Assembly: GCA_028571685.1 (NCBI GenBank)
Contig: CM053164.1
Coordinates: forward strand, 35,452,501 to 35,516,500
Source of the DNA: Heterohyrax brucei
Taxonomy: Eukaryota; Chordata; Mammalia; Hyracoidea; Procaviidae
Length of the DNA stretch: 64,000 bases
Direction: 5' to 3'
In this document: piece by piece, positions 33,013 through 43,661 of the stretch
Layout: every line of letters begins with the position of its first letter
Position numbering within the stretch: position 1 is the stretch's first letter
Program-made: the position numbers and the translations under genes
The notes under the pieces: model-generated
Databases searched by the model: none
What the model saw: the letters and a program-made list of their open reading frames with translations, nothing else
What the model was told of the DNA's origin: nothing

Positions 33013-33290
33013 AATCCCTGCTGAGAATTTGCATTCTTACCCCAGATAATACTGAATCATAATCGGATCCGACTCGACGGCACTTGGCCTGGCTTGGCAA
33101 TCTATTCTTTAAAATCCCCCGGTGATTCTCAAATATAATAAATTACAGAACCACTGCTGTAGCAGTGGCTTTCAGAATTGGTCACAAATCAGCAGCATTA
33201 GCATTGCCTGGGAATTTGTCAGAGATGCAAATTCTCAGCAGGACTTCAAACCCGAAGGAAATGATTGGAAGCCCCGTCCCTGTTATGGCA
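33013..33290. mobile_element. MER5-like hAT fragments with SINE tail between
   Basis: The stretch 33,168-33,290 (CAGTGGCTTTCAGAATTGG, GATGCAAATTCTCAGCAGG) resembles MER5/Charlie-type nonautonomous hAT elements. A short piece at 33,016-33,040 carries the same CCTGCTGAGAATTTGCAT block in opposite orientation. A SINE/RTE tail (CCGACTCGACGGCACTTGG) lies at 33,045-33,100. Confidence 0.5.
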
Positions 33291-34771
33291 TCCTAATCAG
33301 ATGTAAGTCCTGCTTTGTGTCTTTCGAAGCTCTATTATTAGCTGCATTTACATTTAGGATTGCATCTAAGACAATCTCTGAAAATAAATAACTATATATA
33401 TGTACACATATTTATTTTATTTTTATTTTTTAAATTTAGCTAGAATTATTTGTCTAGTGCTGTTATGAAACATTTTAATCTTAAATCTTTTCAGTGCTTA
33501 AGTAAAATAGCAGACAATACTATTTTACAAATAAAAATATAAGCACTGTCATAGATAGTTTTGTTAACTTATGCAAAATGATTTTGTCATTCTAAACAAA
33601 ATACTCAAAGGCATTATAAAGTTGAGTACAATGTACATAGATTTTGAGGAAATTATTTATTGCCACAGGCTGCATCATGCTTCACCCTTTAACCAAAATG
33701 AAAAAAAAAAACCACTGCCACTGAGTGGGTTTTGACTCATAGCATCCCTAAAATGGAAATACGTACTTTCCTTTGTTCCTACAGGAACATCAATTGAGAA
33801 GCTTGAGAATAACTGCCTCAGGGTGCTGTTTTGTGTGTCACTTGGAAACGTACTGCAGTCCAGGGACCCAGTGAAAACCACATTCCTATTTGAGGAGAGA
33901 TATTTGCTTCTAGTTCTTTTGCTCCTTCTTCACATAGAAGGCAATGACATCCAGAAGTCAATCTGGGCAGAGTCCTCACTCAGTGTTTGGGAATTTGAGT
34001 TATTCTCTCAATCCTGACAAGTCAGCAGTCCCTAATTCAGGTTTGACTTTCTCCTATAAAGAAGTTCAGCCTCTCTGTCACACTCTGCATTTGGTTATAA
34101 ATTCCATCCTCAGTGACTATTCTCAGAATGGAACCAGACTTTGGTTCACTTACACGAGATTTTATTGTTTTTCCTCCAGCCACGTATGAAGCACCTGCTA
34201 ATTCTGACAAGCTCAGCATGTGTTGTCTGGACTCCCACAAAACTGAAATGTAAGAAATGTGTGCTCACTTTTTTTTTTAACATCGTATTTAACCAGAATG
34301 AGAGGTAAACTCAGTCTCTGCCATTTTAAGATAAACACAGTCTCTGTCAGCCTCTCTCTCCCTAAAGTTGTTTGTACTTAAAAACTGGAAACTTCTGTTG
34401 TAATTGGAAAATGGGAAATGTTTTAATTATCAGTCTACAATTCTGTTCCTTGCCATTTTCAGTCACCACCATACCCATGGCCTCAGTTGTTCTTTACTGT
34501 GGCATTGTTAAATGAATGAAGCCTAGGCCATGGAAACTTCAACTGCTTCTATCACAAATTTTGTGCCCTCCTCTCTTTGAGCCCTGTGTAAGAAGCCCTG
34601 TCAGTTTTCAACACTTTCAGAGATGCCAAAATCTCAGGCTTCTTTACAGTCTCCTGGAACCAATCACTCCCTTTGTCAACTTCTGTCTCCTTCACCTCCC
34701 CTGGCATCAACTACAAGAAGCCCCATCAGTCTCAAACACAAAAATGATTTACTTTTTCCAAAGGATGGAGA
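33291..34771. other. Unique DNA, no gene recognised
   Basis: About 1.5 kb with no repeat apart from a 58-base SINE tail (33,700-33,757). Frames of 60-110 codons occur on both strands but none has recognisable protein character. Pyrimidine tract plus AG sites occur at 33,784 and 34,180, but no GT-bounded open exon with coding character follows. Best candidate in the window for host sequence with a regulatory role or unrecognised exon. Confidence 0.4.
33700..33757 (-). mobile_element. AfroSINE 3'-end fragment
   Basis: A-tract, then CACTGCCACTGAGTGGG and TTTTGACTCATAGCATCCC, the reverse of the SINE tail. Confidence 0.7.
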
Positions 34772-34833
34772 GTAGTCTTGGTGATGCAGTGGTTAAACAT
34801 TGAATTGCTAACCAAAAAGTCAGCAGTTCAAGC
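34772..34833 (+). mobile_element. AfroSINE 5' half
   Basis: GTCTTGGTGATGCAGTGG to GTCAGCAGTTCAAGC. The other half lies at 38,478, beyond two L1 insertions. Confidence 0.8.
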
Positions 34834-35613
34834 TTAGAAGGATAGAGTAGCAGAGACAAGGGCCTAGGGACCACAGCTTTAGGGGACATCTAGGTCAATT
34901 GGCCTAACAGAGTTTATTAAGAAAATGTCTGCATCCCATTTTGGTGGGTTGTGTCTGGGTCTTAAAAGCAAGCAAGCAGCCATATAAGTAGCATCAGTTG
35001 ATCCCTACCCACCTGGAGCAGAGGGGAATGAAAGACGTCAAAGACATAAGGAAAATAGGAGCCCAAGAAACAGAAGGGACCACATAATCCAGAGAAGGCA
35101 TCAGCATGAGACCAGAAGAACTAGATGACGCCTAGTCACCAGTAATGACTGCTCTGTCAGGGAACACAACAAATAGTCCCTAGCATAGTGGAAGAAAAAT
35201 GGAGTGCAGAACTCAAAATCTATTAAATTGACCAGACTTGATGGTCCAACAGGCTGGAGGACATGGCCCCTGGACTCTTTCTGTCAGCTCAGAACTGAAA
35301 CCACTTCTGAAGCCAACTCTTCGAAGATTAGCCTATACTATGAGGCATAAAATGTTACTTATGAAGAGTGTGCTTCTTGGCTTAAAGGATGTAAATGAGA
35401 CTAACCAAACAGCTCTGGTCCAGAAGTGAGATGAGACAGCAGAGGGTAATAGAGCTAATTGAACAGACATGAGAAATACAGGGTAGAAAGAAGGTGTGTA
35501 CTGTCAGTGCAGGGAGAGCAGTTACAGTCACACAGAAATGCGTGTGTAAGTTTTTATATGACAAATAGATATGATTTAAAATTTTCACGTAAAGCACAAT
35601 GAAATTAAAAAAA
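34834..35613 (+). mobile_element. L1 3'-UTR, first insertion into the AfroSINE
   Basis: 5'-truncated L1: ATTTAGTTCAATTGG-like start, GTGTCTGGGTCTTAAAAGC, AGAAGAACTAGATGACGCC, terminal TTCACGTAAAGCACAATG and an A run at 35,606-35,618. Target bases AAAAAGTCAGCAGTTC-AAGC (34,814-34,833) reappear decayed after the tail. Confidence 0.8.
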
Positions 35614-35633
35614 AAAAAGTCAATCATTTGAAC

Positions 35634-36890
35634 CTGGTACTAGTACAACAACACGTGCATAAGACCCATGGGATAGAATTGCGAATCCAGATGTAAACTT
35701 GTCCACCTATGAGCAGCTGCTACTTGACAAAGGCCCCGGGTCTGTTAATTGGGGAAAAGAATCTCTTTGACAAGTGGTGATGATGTAATCAGATATCCCT
35801 CTGCAAAAAGGCATAAACAAGACCCACACCTCACATCATGCACAAAAACTAGCTCAAAATGGATCAAATACCTAAATATAAAATCTAAAATGGTAAAGAT
35901 CATGGAAAAAAATAGTGACTATAGTAGGAGCCCTACCACATGGCATAAACGGAAGGAAAACTATAACTACCAATGCACAAGCACCAAGAAAAAAACTAGG
36001 TAATGGGGAGCTCCTAAAAATCAAACACATACTCATCAAAAGACTTTACCCACCTACAGACAGAGAGATAGTTGTTGGCTGTGGCAAATCTAATCTACAT
36101 CTAATCTCTAAAATCTATAAGACACCACCAAACCACAACAACAAAAAGACAAGTAACCCAATTAAAAAATGGATAGAGGATATGAGCAGCCACTTCACCA
36201 AGGAAGACACTAAGACAGCTAACAGATACATCAACAAATGCTCAAGATCATAAACCATTAGAGAAATGCAAATCAAAGGTATGAGGAGATGACATTTCAC
36301 TTCAACAAGGCTAGCATTAATCAAAAAAACACAAAATAATAAATGCTAGAGAGGTGATGGAGAAACTGGAACACATACACTGCTCTTAGGAATGTAAATG
36401 TAAAATGGTACAACTGCTGTGGAAAGTTATTTGGTATTTCTTTATGAAGCTAAAACTAGAGGTACCATATGATCCAGCAATCCCACTTCTTGGAATATAT
36501 ACTGGAGAAATAAGTGCAGTTCATGAATAGATACATGGACACTTATGTTCATTGCAGCACTGCTCACAATAGCAAAAAGATGGAAACAATCTAGGTTCCT
36601 TATCAACAAAGGCATAAAGAAATTATGATATAGTCACACAATGCAATATTTCACAATGATAGAGAATGATGATCAACCTATGAAACACTTCATAACATGG
36701 AAGAGTCTGAAAGGCATTCTGCTGAGTGAAATTAGTCACTCACAAAAGGATAAATATTGTATGACACCACTATTCTCGCAATGCAAGATTTAAAAGTAGA
36801 AGAAAATGTTCTTTGATAACACCAGGTGAGAGAAGGGAGGGAAAGGGATATTCACTAACTAGATAATAGAGAAGAATTACAATTTGTGAC
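35634..36890 (+). mobile_element. L1 ORF2 C-terminal half (second insertion, part 1)
   Basis: ORF2 from the TAGAATTGCGAATCCAG block to its end near 36,770, then early 3'-UTR. Broken frames remain at 35,749-36,003 and 35,915-36,253. Reads AGA at 36,245-36,247, where other copies have CGA or TGA. Its 3'-UTR continues at 37,436 after mariner sequence. Confidence 0.8.
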
Positions 36891-36911
36891 AAGTCTGCAA
36901 ACTTAATTATT

Positions 36912-37067
36912 CTAAGTGCTACATACCTCATTGCTGAATATCACTATGGTCACCTTTGAAGTACTTGGGAAGCTAGGCACAGATGCTGGCACCTAGTCCA
37001 CCCTTCAAAGTAATTTTGGAACTCTTTCTGGAATAACCATTGTGCATGGTGGTAAGATGGCACGTTC
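36912..37067 (-). mobile_element. mariner transposase fragment, inverted copy
   Basis: The reverse strand reads CTTTGAAGGGTGGACTAGG and TATTCAGCAATGAGG, matching the + strand piece at 37,283-37,385. Flanked by an exact 14-bp direct repeat GCAAACTTAATTAT (36,898-36,911 and 37,068-37,081). Confidence 0.75.
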
Positions 37068-37081
37068 GCAAACTTAATTAT

Positions 37082-37430
37082 ATAGTTGTCTGTGAGGGAG
37101 TTTTTAGCCAGCAAGTAAATAACTCTACTGAAACACCCTACCTACTCACCTGATCTGGCCCCCCAGTAGCTTTTATCTTTACCCAAAGACAAAGGAAATA
37201 TTGAAAAGGAGATATTTTGATGACATTCAGGACATTAAGGATAATATGATGGCAGCTCTGATGGACATTCCAGAAAAAGCGATCCAAAATAGCTTTGAAG
37301 GGTAGACCAGGCACTGGCAGCAGTGCATAGCTTCCCAAGGGGAGTATTTTGAAGGCGACCACAGTAATATTCAGCAGTGAGGCATGTAGCATTTTTTCCA
37401 GGATGAGTTCACAAACTTCATTGGCAGTCC
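37082..37430 (+). pseudogene. mariner-type transposase C-terminal remnant
   Basis: The + strand translates, with breaks, to the C-terminal end of a Tc1/mariner transposase. The CCCTACCTACTCACCTGATC stretch (37,135-37,155) corresponds to the conserved HPPYSPDLAP phrase that holds the last catalytic Asp. Then follow recognisable ends of the domain (GAGATATTTTGATGACATTC; GGGGAGTATTTTGAAGG) and a stop near 37,380. The N-terminal two thirds, including the first two catalytic acids, are absent, so there is no activity. It sits inside an L1 3'-UTR. Confidence 0.8.
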
Positions 37431-37435
37431 TCATA

Positions 37436-38475
37436 TATTAGATGAAGTGAAAATCAAGGCTGAATACAGGTGAAGTGAGTACAACTGGACTAAACAAAAG
37501 CTAAGGAGTTTCCTGAATACAACCAAACTCTTTAAGAGACAGAGTAGCAGGGGTCAGAACGACATTTTCAGAGGACATCTAGTTCAACTGGCATAACAAA
37601 GTTTATTAAGAGAGTGGAGTTTATTAAAGAGAGTTTATTCTAGAAAGTGGAGAAGAGGGGATAGGATTCTAGAAATACGGAGTTAAAAGGAGGAATGTAC
37701 TGTCACTGGGTGAGGAGAGCAGAAGAAGCTGCAGCTAGGTGAGCATGCAAAATTGATTTGGATTGTATACTTTCACTTACTCACAATAAGAAAAAAAAGA
37801 AATAAAATTTTCTGTATCCCACTCTGGTAAGTGGCACCTGGGTTCTGAAAACGTAGTGGGTGGCCATCTAAGATGTATCAATTGGTCCCAACCTATGCGG
37901 AGTGAAAGGGCATGAAGAACAACAAAGACACAATGAAAATACCAGCCCGGGATACAGAAAGGGCCACACAAACCAGAAACTCTATCAGCCTGAGACTAGA
38001 AAACTAGACTGGGCTTGGATACAACCAATCTGGTGACAGGTGGAAAGAGAGAAAAGTATGGTGCAGAACTCAAAATGTAGTCAAGAGGCCAGACTTAATG
38101 GTCTGACTGCAGGAACCCTGAAAGACCCTGACTTCTCCATTAGCCCCAAACTAAAACCATTCACAAAGCCAATTTTTCAGACAAAGATTGGACCACTCTG
38201 TAAGACATTAAATGATATTTACAGAGTGTACTTTTTAGCTCAAATAGATATATGAGTCTAAAGAGGCAGTACCTGTTCGGAGGTGAGACAAGAAGGCAGA
38301 CAGACAGCAGCCTGTTGAAGGGACATGGAAAGCTTGGGTTGGAAAGGAGGAGTGTACAGTCAAATTATAGGCACAGCAACTAGGGTGGCATAACAATGGG
38401 TGTACAAATTTTTGTATGAGAAGCTAACTGAAACAGTAAATCTCCGTTTAAATCACCATAAAAAAAATTAATAAA
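37436..38475 (+). mobile_element. L1 3'-UTR (second insertion, part 2), with nested L1 tail
   Basis: GAGTACAACTGGACTAAAC, CATCTAGTTCAACTGGC, then a second L1 3' terminus nested at about 37,642-37,800 (TTGATTTGGATTGTATAC and A-tract), then the interrupted 3'-UTR: CATCTAAGATGTATCAATTGG, CTTAATGGTCTGACTGC, and the final A run at 38,460-38,478. Confidence 0.8.
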
Positions 38476-38477
38476 AT

Positions 38478-38592
38478 CAGCAATTCTAATCCACTAGTTG
38501 CTCCTTGGAAAAACTTACGGGCAATTCTACTCTGTTCTGTAGGGTCACGGTAAGTTGGAATCAACTCAGTGGCAATAGGTTGGGTTTTAAGG
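38478..38592 (+). mobile_element. AfroSINE 3' half
   Basis: CAGCAATTCTAATCCACTAG, GGGCAATTCTACTCTGTTC, TAAGTTGGAATCAACTCAG. Complements the half at 34,772-34,833. Confidence 0.85.
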
Positions 38593-38807
38593 ATGGATAA
38601 GCACAAAAAGGAATGCATTCATTCAGGACCCTGAGAAACAGACATCAAAACATGCAAGACTGATTGTTGGAGGAAGGAAAAAGAGAAGGAGGGGAGAAAC
38701 TTCAGACTATGCTACAGGTCTAACATCCGTGAAGGAGAGAATGAAAGAGATGGAAGGAGAATTTCGAGAAGAATCTAAGACCACAATACAGATTCAAAAA
38801 AGGTTCA

Positions 38808-39063
38808 GCCAGTACTGAGGTCAACACTTCAGACAGAGTGGACTGGAATCGGGGACACAAAGTGAGTATGTGGTATGTGTACTTTGTGGTTTTATACATT
38901 TATAGGGGGCTGTCTTACTGATTTCTTTCTAGAGGGAAGAATACTAGATGGAAAGAGTGAAAAGGAGGAATGTGCTGTCACACGGAGAGGAGAGTGATAG
39001 AGTTGTAGAGAGGTGGGCAAGCAAAACAGACTTGGATTGTATACTTTCACTTAATCATAATTT
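38808..39063 (+). mobile_element. L1 3' tail
   Basis: CAGCCAGTACTGAGGTC, TATAGGGGGCTGTCTTACTG, CTTGGATTGTATACTTTC and ACTTAATCATAATTTTAAAG. 5'-truncated. The 215 bases before it (38,593-38,807) are unassigned. Confidence 0.8.
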
Positions 39064-39544
39064 TAAAGAAATAGTCAAAAAAGAAAGAAAGAAAGGTTTA
39101 GCAAGGCCATTGAGAGTATTGAAACCAAAGTCACCTACTGGAGGGTCCAGCATCTGAGTGGAATGGCCTGCTTAGTCTTTGACTGGCAGCAGCCTTCAGG
39201 CAGTGTAGCATCAGGATAAATCCCATAAGGACTTTGGGAAGAACTTCCAAATTGTCAACAGCATCTGAATTCTATCTCCTGTTAGTAACAGAAATGTCTT
39301 GAGAAAGGAAGATGCTTTAATCACTCGTTGGTATGCAGCTGCTGCAATCACTAAGAAGCAGATCTCACCCTTTTAGCCATGAGTCACTAGTGCCCAAAGT
39401 CACTGCACACTATAAAAAGGCTTGCCACACACTGACCATGCTGTCCTCATAGCAATGGCACCTGTCAAAACAATACCTGACAATTTTTCTGAACTGCGTA
39501 AACCACAGAAAAATATACCTGCTCCAATAAAACAGGCCAGTGTT
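39064..39544. other. Unique DNA, no gene recognised
   Basis: No repeat signature. A 70-codon + frame at 39,422-39,634 runs on into the following SINE and is not a gene. Confidence 0.35.
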
Positions 39545-39712
39545 ATCATAAAAAAACAGTTGCCATTGGCTTTCAAGGTGACCCTGTGTGTGTGTCAGCA
39601 TAGAGCTCTGCTCTACAGGGTTTTCAGTAGCTGATATTTTGGAACCAGATCACCAGCACTTTCTTCTAAGGCACCTCTGGGTAAACTTGAACCTCCATCT
39701 GTTGACGGGCGC
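39545..39712 (-). mobile_element. AfroSINE, long-body variant
   Basis: Reverse copy: TTGGCTTTCAAGGTGACCC, GGTTTTCAGTAGCTGA, CACCTCTGGGTAAACTTG. Confidence 0.7.
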
Positions 39713-39720
39713 TCAGGCTG

Positions 39721-40343
39721 TGTCTTGGTTATCTTGTACTGCTGTGATAGAAATATCACAAGTGGATGGGTTTAACAAAGCAATTTATTCTCTCACACTC
39801 TAATAGGCTTTAATTCTAAATTCAGGGCATCAGCTCCAGGAGAAGCCTTTCTCTCTCTATCAGCTCTGAAGGGAAATCCTTGTCATCAATCCTCCCCTGG
39901 ACTAGGAGCTTCTCTGCACAGGAACCCCAGGTCCAAAGGATGCACTTTGCTCACCATGCTGCTTTTATGGTGGTGGGAGGTCACTCCCATGTTGCTCTGC
40001 AAACTTCAATGGCTTAACAGGGTGAGCAGAGCAGAGAGAGTTGTGGTGAGATGGGTGTGCAAAACTGACTTGGGTTGCAAACATTCACTTAATATGAAGA
40101 AAAAAAATCAAAAAGATAAAAGTTAGCTCCCCCAAAAAAGACAGAGATTGGCTTAAGATACTCTCTAAACTGGGAGATCTCATCAATATAACTGCTGCTA
40201 ATCCATCTCATTTACCTCATAGTGATAGGATTAGTAACACAAGGGATATCGCAAAGCAGGAGAAAATCATACCATACTGTGAATCATAATCTAGCCAAGT
40301 TGATACACATATCTGGGGGGGGGACACAATTCAATCCTTGACA
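39721..40343 (-). mobile_element. Solo MaLR-like LTR, interrupted by L1 tail
   Basis: Starts TGTCTTGGTTATCTTGTAC and ends TTCAATCCTTGACA. Flanked by GGCTG (39,716-39,720) and GGTTG (40,344-40,348), a 5-bp duplication with one C/T change. An L1 3' tail occupies about 40,018-40,115. Confidence 0.85.
40018..40115 (+). mobile_element. L1 3' tail inside LTR
   Basis: GTGAGATGGGTGTGCAAAAC, TTGGGTTGCAAACATTCAC and an A-rich end. Confidence 0.75.
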
Positions 40344-40843
40344 GGTTGTTTCCATCTTTTTTACTATTTTGAAGGCTCTGAAATTGCCCAGAGGTGCATT
40401 TCCTGCTTGTAACTGGACTCTCCTAAATTAAAGATTACTGGGCAACCAGGTTGGGACAGCTGTCCACATAGATCAGACTAGGTTCTGACAATCCCATAGC
40501 AGAGCTGGAATACAAATTTAATTAAATTAGTTCCAGAGATATTTATCAACGATATACCTACAAGGCACTTGTAATAAAGGACCTTAAACTGCGGAACTGA
40601 CATGCTACTTATCCCTGTTTATTTAATTAATTCATTTACTTATCATTAACTTACTGAGGTTCTGCTCTGCACTAAGCCCTCTATCAGGTACTGGGGACAC
40701 AAGGATGAATACAAGGTTGCTGGAATAGTCCAAGGGAGAAGATGGTCCTCGGTTAGAGTCATGGAAGCAAAAGTGAAGGGAGTAGGTAGGGAGAGATTTA
40801 AGACTTGGCCATCTCCTGGCAGCTCCTCTATGTTTCCTTTCCT
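40344..40843. other. Mostly unassigned; possible ancient L2-like piece
   Basis: The stretch 40,648-40,712 (CACTAAGCCCTCTATCAGG, TACTGGGGACACAAGGATG) resembles the widespread pre-placental LINE/SINE phrase also seen at 51,663 and 63,058. The rest is unassigned. Confidence 0.35.
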
Positions 40844-40854
40844 CCTCTGTCTCT

Positions 40855-41475
40855 CTCTCTTTTTTTTTTTTTTTCCTTTTTTACTGTGATTAAGTGAAAA
40901 TATACAATCCAAACAAATTTTGCATGCACACATATCTGTAGCTCCTTCGGCTCTCCTTGCCCAGTGACAACACACTCCTCCTTTTCATTTTATACATGTA
41001 GTATCCTCTTAAAAATCTCCTGCCCCATCCTCTCCACCCACTTCTCTCCCATCTAGAAAGATATCAATAGGACAACCTCCTACAAATGCATAGAACCATA
41101 AACTACATATACTATATGGTCACATTGTGTCCCCAAGTCTAGTCCGTTTTTGTCTGAAGAGATGACCTCAGTAGTGTTTTCTAGACAGGGGCAGCATTAG
41201 GTGTAGGGGCCATGCTCCTAGAGTATCCCCCAGGCAATCAGACCATAAATCATGATCTTTTAGCAGAGTTCTTGAGCTGCACCCCTCTTTTTCTCATGTT
41301 GTCACAGGCAATCAACATTGTATGCCCCATCACGGTCATCTCTGGTGGTAGCTGGGCACCAGCCGGTTCTCCTGGTCACGTATTGATAAAGTCTCCCATT
41401 CACAAGCATCCTTCTGTCTCCTGGACTATTTTTCACTCACATTTTTGGTGTTCTTGGTGATAATTTGTTCCAGAT
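40855..41475 (-). mobile_element. Twin-primed L1, 3' part
   Basis: T-rich tail, then L1 3'-UTR in reverse: TGTGATTAAGTGAAAATATAC, CTCCTTCGGCTCTCC, CATAAATCATGATCTTTTAGC, up to TTCTTGGTGATAATTTG. Ends at the inversion junction with the next feature. Confidence 0.9.
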
Positions 41476-42015
41476 GATGCCCATCAACAGATGAATGGAT
41501 AAACAAACTATGGTACGTACACTCACTGTAACACTATGCAATGATAAAGAACAACAATGATTTTAGGAAGCATCTCATAACCTGCTTTCAATTGGAAGAC
41601 ACTATGCTAAGTGAAATCAGTCAGCGGCAAAAGGACAAATATTGTACGAGACCCCTGCTGTAAGGACTTAAAAATAGACTTATGTACAGAAGAAAAGACT
41701 CTTTGATGTCTGAAAGGGTGGAGATGGAGGGTGAGGGTTGGTTATAGATTAGACAATTGATAGAAATTTGGTTGGGGGAAAGTGGTGACAGCACACAGTA
41801 GAAAGTAGAGCAACTTAACTGGACTTCATCATAAACAGAAAGCGCTTCTAATCTCAACCCAGTATTGCAATGGTAGAGTAGAGGGGGCATGCTCTCAGTG
41901 GACATCAAGGTCAATTGGCTTAATTAGCCTATTACTAAGAGACTCTTCTACATCCCACATTGGTGAGGTCTTAAAAGCTAACAAGCTGCCATCTGAGGTA
42001 CACCAAATTGTCCTT
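41476..42015 (+). mobile_element. Twin-primed L1, inverted 5' part
   Basis: ORF2 C-terminus and early 3'-UTR in + orientation: CATCAACAGATGAATGG, ATTGGAAGACACTATGC, and GGTCTTAAAAGCTAACAAGC near its end. It adjoins in L1 order the part at 40,855-41,475. Exact 11-bp duplication CCTCTGTCTCT at 40,844-40,854 and 42,016-42,026 bounds both parts. Confidence 0.9.
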
Positions 42016-42026
42016 CCTCTGTCTCT

Positions 42027-43661
42027 TAATCTCTTTCTTAACCTCAGCACATTTCCAAGAAAGGTTTGGAAGACCAACAGAAATCCTTGAGGCAAATTCA
42101 CCTATTGGAGGCGACATTTATCATACTGAGTGGGTCTGGCTTTGGGGTTCTCAGAGTGAAGTCTGCATAGATTCTCAGAGGAATTTGGGGTCATGCCCTG
42201 TGACCAAGCATCATGACTGTGCTCAAGTCTCCACTGGGGACAGAGGATGGCAGTGGTTTTTGGGTAGGGTCAAAGAAGCAGCCAGCTGAGAATAATCCCA
42301 AGGCTGTGGTAAGAGGTAGAGTCTCTCATGAGACAGGGCTCCAAGTCCCCAGCATATTACACTGTCCCATCATACTGTACTTACAAAGCACAATTCCAAG
42401 ATAAAGTTACTGAAAATTTCAAGACAGCAAACACACAGCATAAACTCCAAGTGCAGTGTTCTTGTGACTACTTAAGGCCTTGGGTGACTGCATGGTCACA
42501 TCCCCATGCTAAACAAGGTCACAGGCCTTGGATGGCTGCTCACGCACAAGCCCTAGTGCTGGTTAGACTTTGTGATACAAGACCAAATGGAGACTGGACA
42601 GCGGAAGTGAGGTCAAACATGAAGCATAAGCAGAAATTGCTGCTGGAGGAAAATGGAAGTGGAGAAGAGGAACCTTCCAGAAGAGGAACAGCATGTGCAA
42701 AGGACTAGAGGTAAGAAGAGAAAGTAGAAGCGATCTAGGACACTATGATGCTATTGTTCTTAACCAAAGTGAAAGGAGAATGAAGACAAGTAAGGCTGAA
42801 AAGGCAAGACATGAAGAATTTTCTTTATTCTAAAAGCAATAAGGAAAATTCCAGAGAGTCTCAAGGTGGGAAATGATATAATTACATTTGTGCTTTACAA
42901 ATAACACTCTGGAGATTAAATTGGAGCAAGGGAGCTCTAGGAGCAAGAAGTCCAGCTTTGGATTGTGTGTTATGTGAGATATAGAAACACTCCAGGTTAA
43001 GTGAGGTCACAGAACTCTAGCAGTGAAGACAGAAAAGGAGATCTGCCAATGAAGTATAGTATAATAAGTCCACACAGGAGTAAACACAAAGTGCCAAGAG
43101 AGCAGAGAGGAGGTATATATTTGAAAGATCACAAAGTCAAGTCTAACCTGCATCCTGAGATACAGATATATGTTTGTGGGTAAGTGGGAGTCTGGTGGGG
43201 AAAGAGGAGTTCCAGGCAGAGGAAACTGTACAGGTTTGGACACAAAGAGCATTCTGTCTACTAGGAAATACAAATCCCATGCAGCTGGAACATAGAATGA
43301 AAAGAAAAGTTGGCAGGAGATGACAACTGGGAAATCAGCAGCTCGCAGAGCAGGAAGGGTTGGTCATGTGGTGGTTACGAGGTGGGACTCTGTGCCGAAG
43401 ACAACACAAAGCCAAGTATTTGAGCAAATTTCCCTTTTAGCAGAGTGACTCTGTCACACATGCAGAACGCTGACTGGGCAAGTTTGAAGGTAAAGAGACC
43501 AGCTAGGAAATTGGTGCAGCAATTCAAGTTCTCAGGATCTGCTGAACAAATTGGCTGTAATAGGTATGCGAAGACGCCCACATTGCTGGCAACCGTAAGT
43601 ATATGATCCCACTCCTTGAGCTAGGGACCACAGAGAGGAGCATGTTGGAAGTGAGGAGAGG
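42027..43661. other. Unique DNA with possible ancient LINE; no gene recognised
   Basis: The longest + frame (126 codons, 42,328-42,708) has no recognisable domain, and overlapping frames exist on both strands. From 42,655 (AGGAACAGCATGTGCAAAGG) to 43,330 the text resembles a very old mammalian repeat, perhaps L2-related, with a second similar block at 43,205-43,260. Assignment is weak. Confidence 0.35.

Noticed and set aside
37138-37434. 98-codon minus-strand frame
   Set aside because: It is the antisense shadow of the mariner transposase remnant on the + strand.
42328-42708. 126-codon forward frame in apparently unique DNA
   Set aside because: No domain, no splice context, several overlapping frames on both strands, and part of the region resembles an old repeat.
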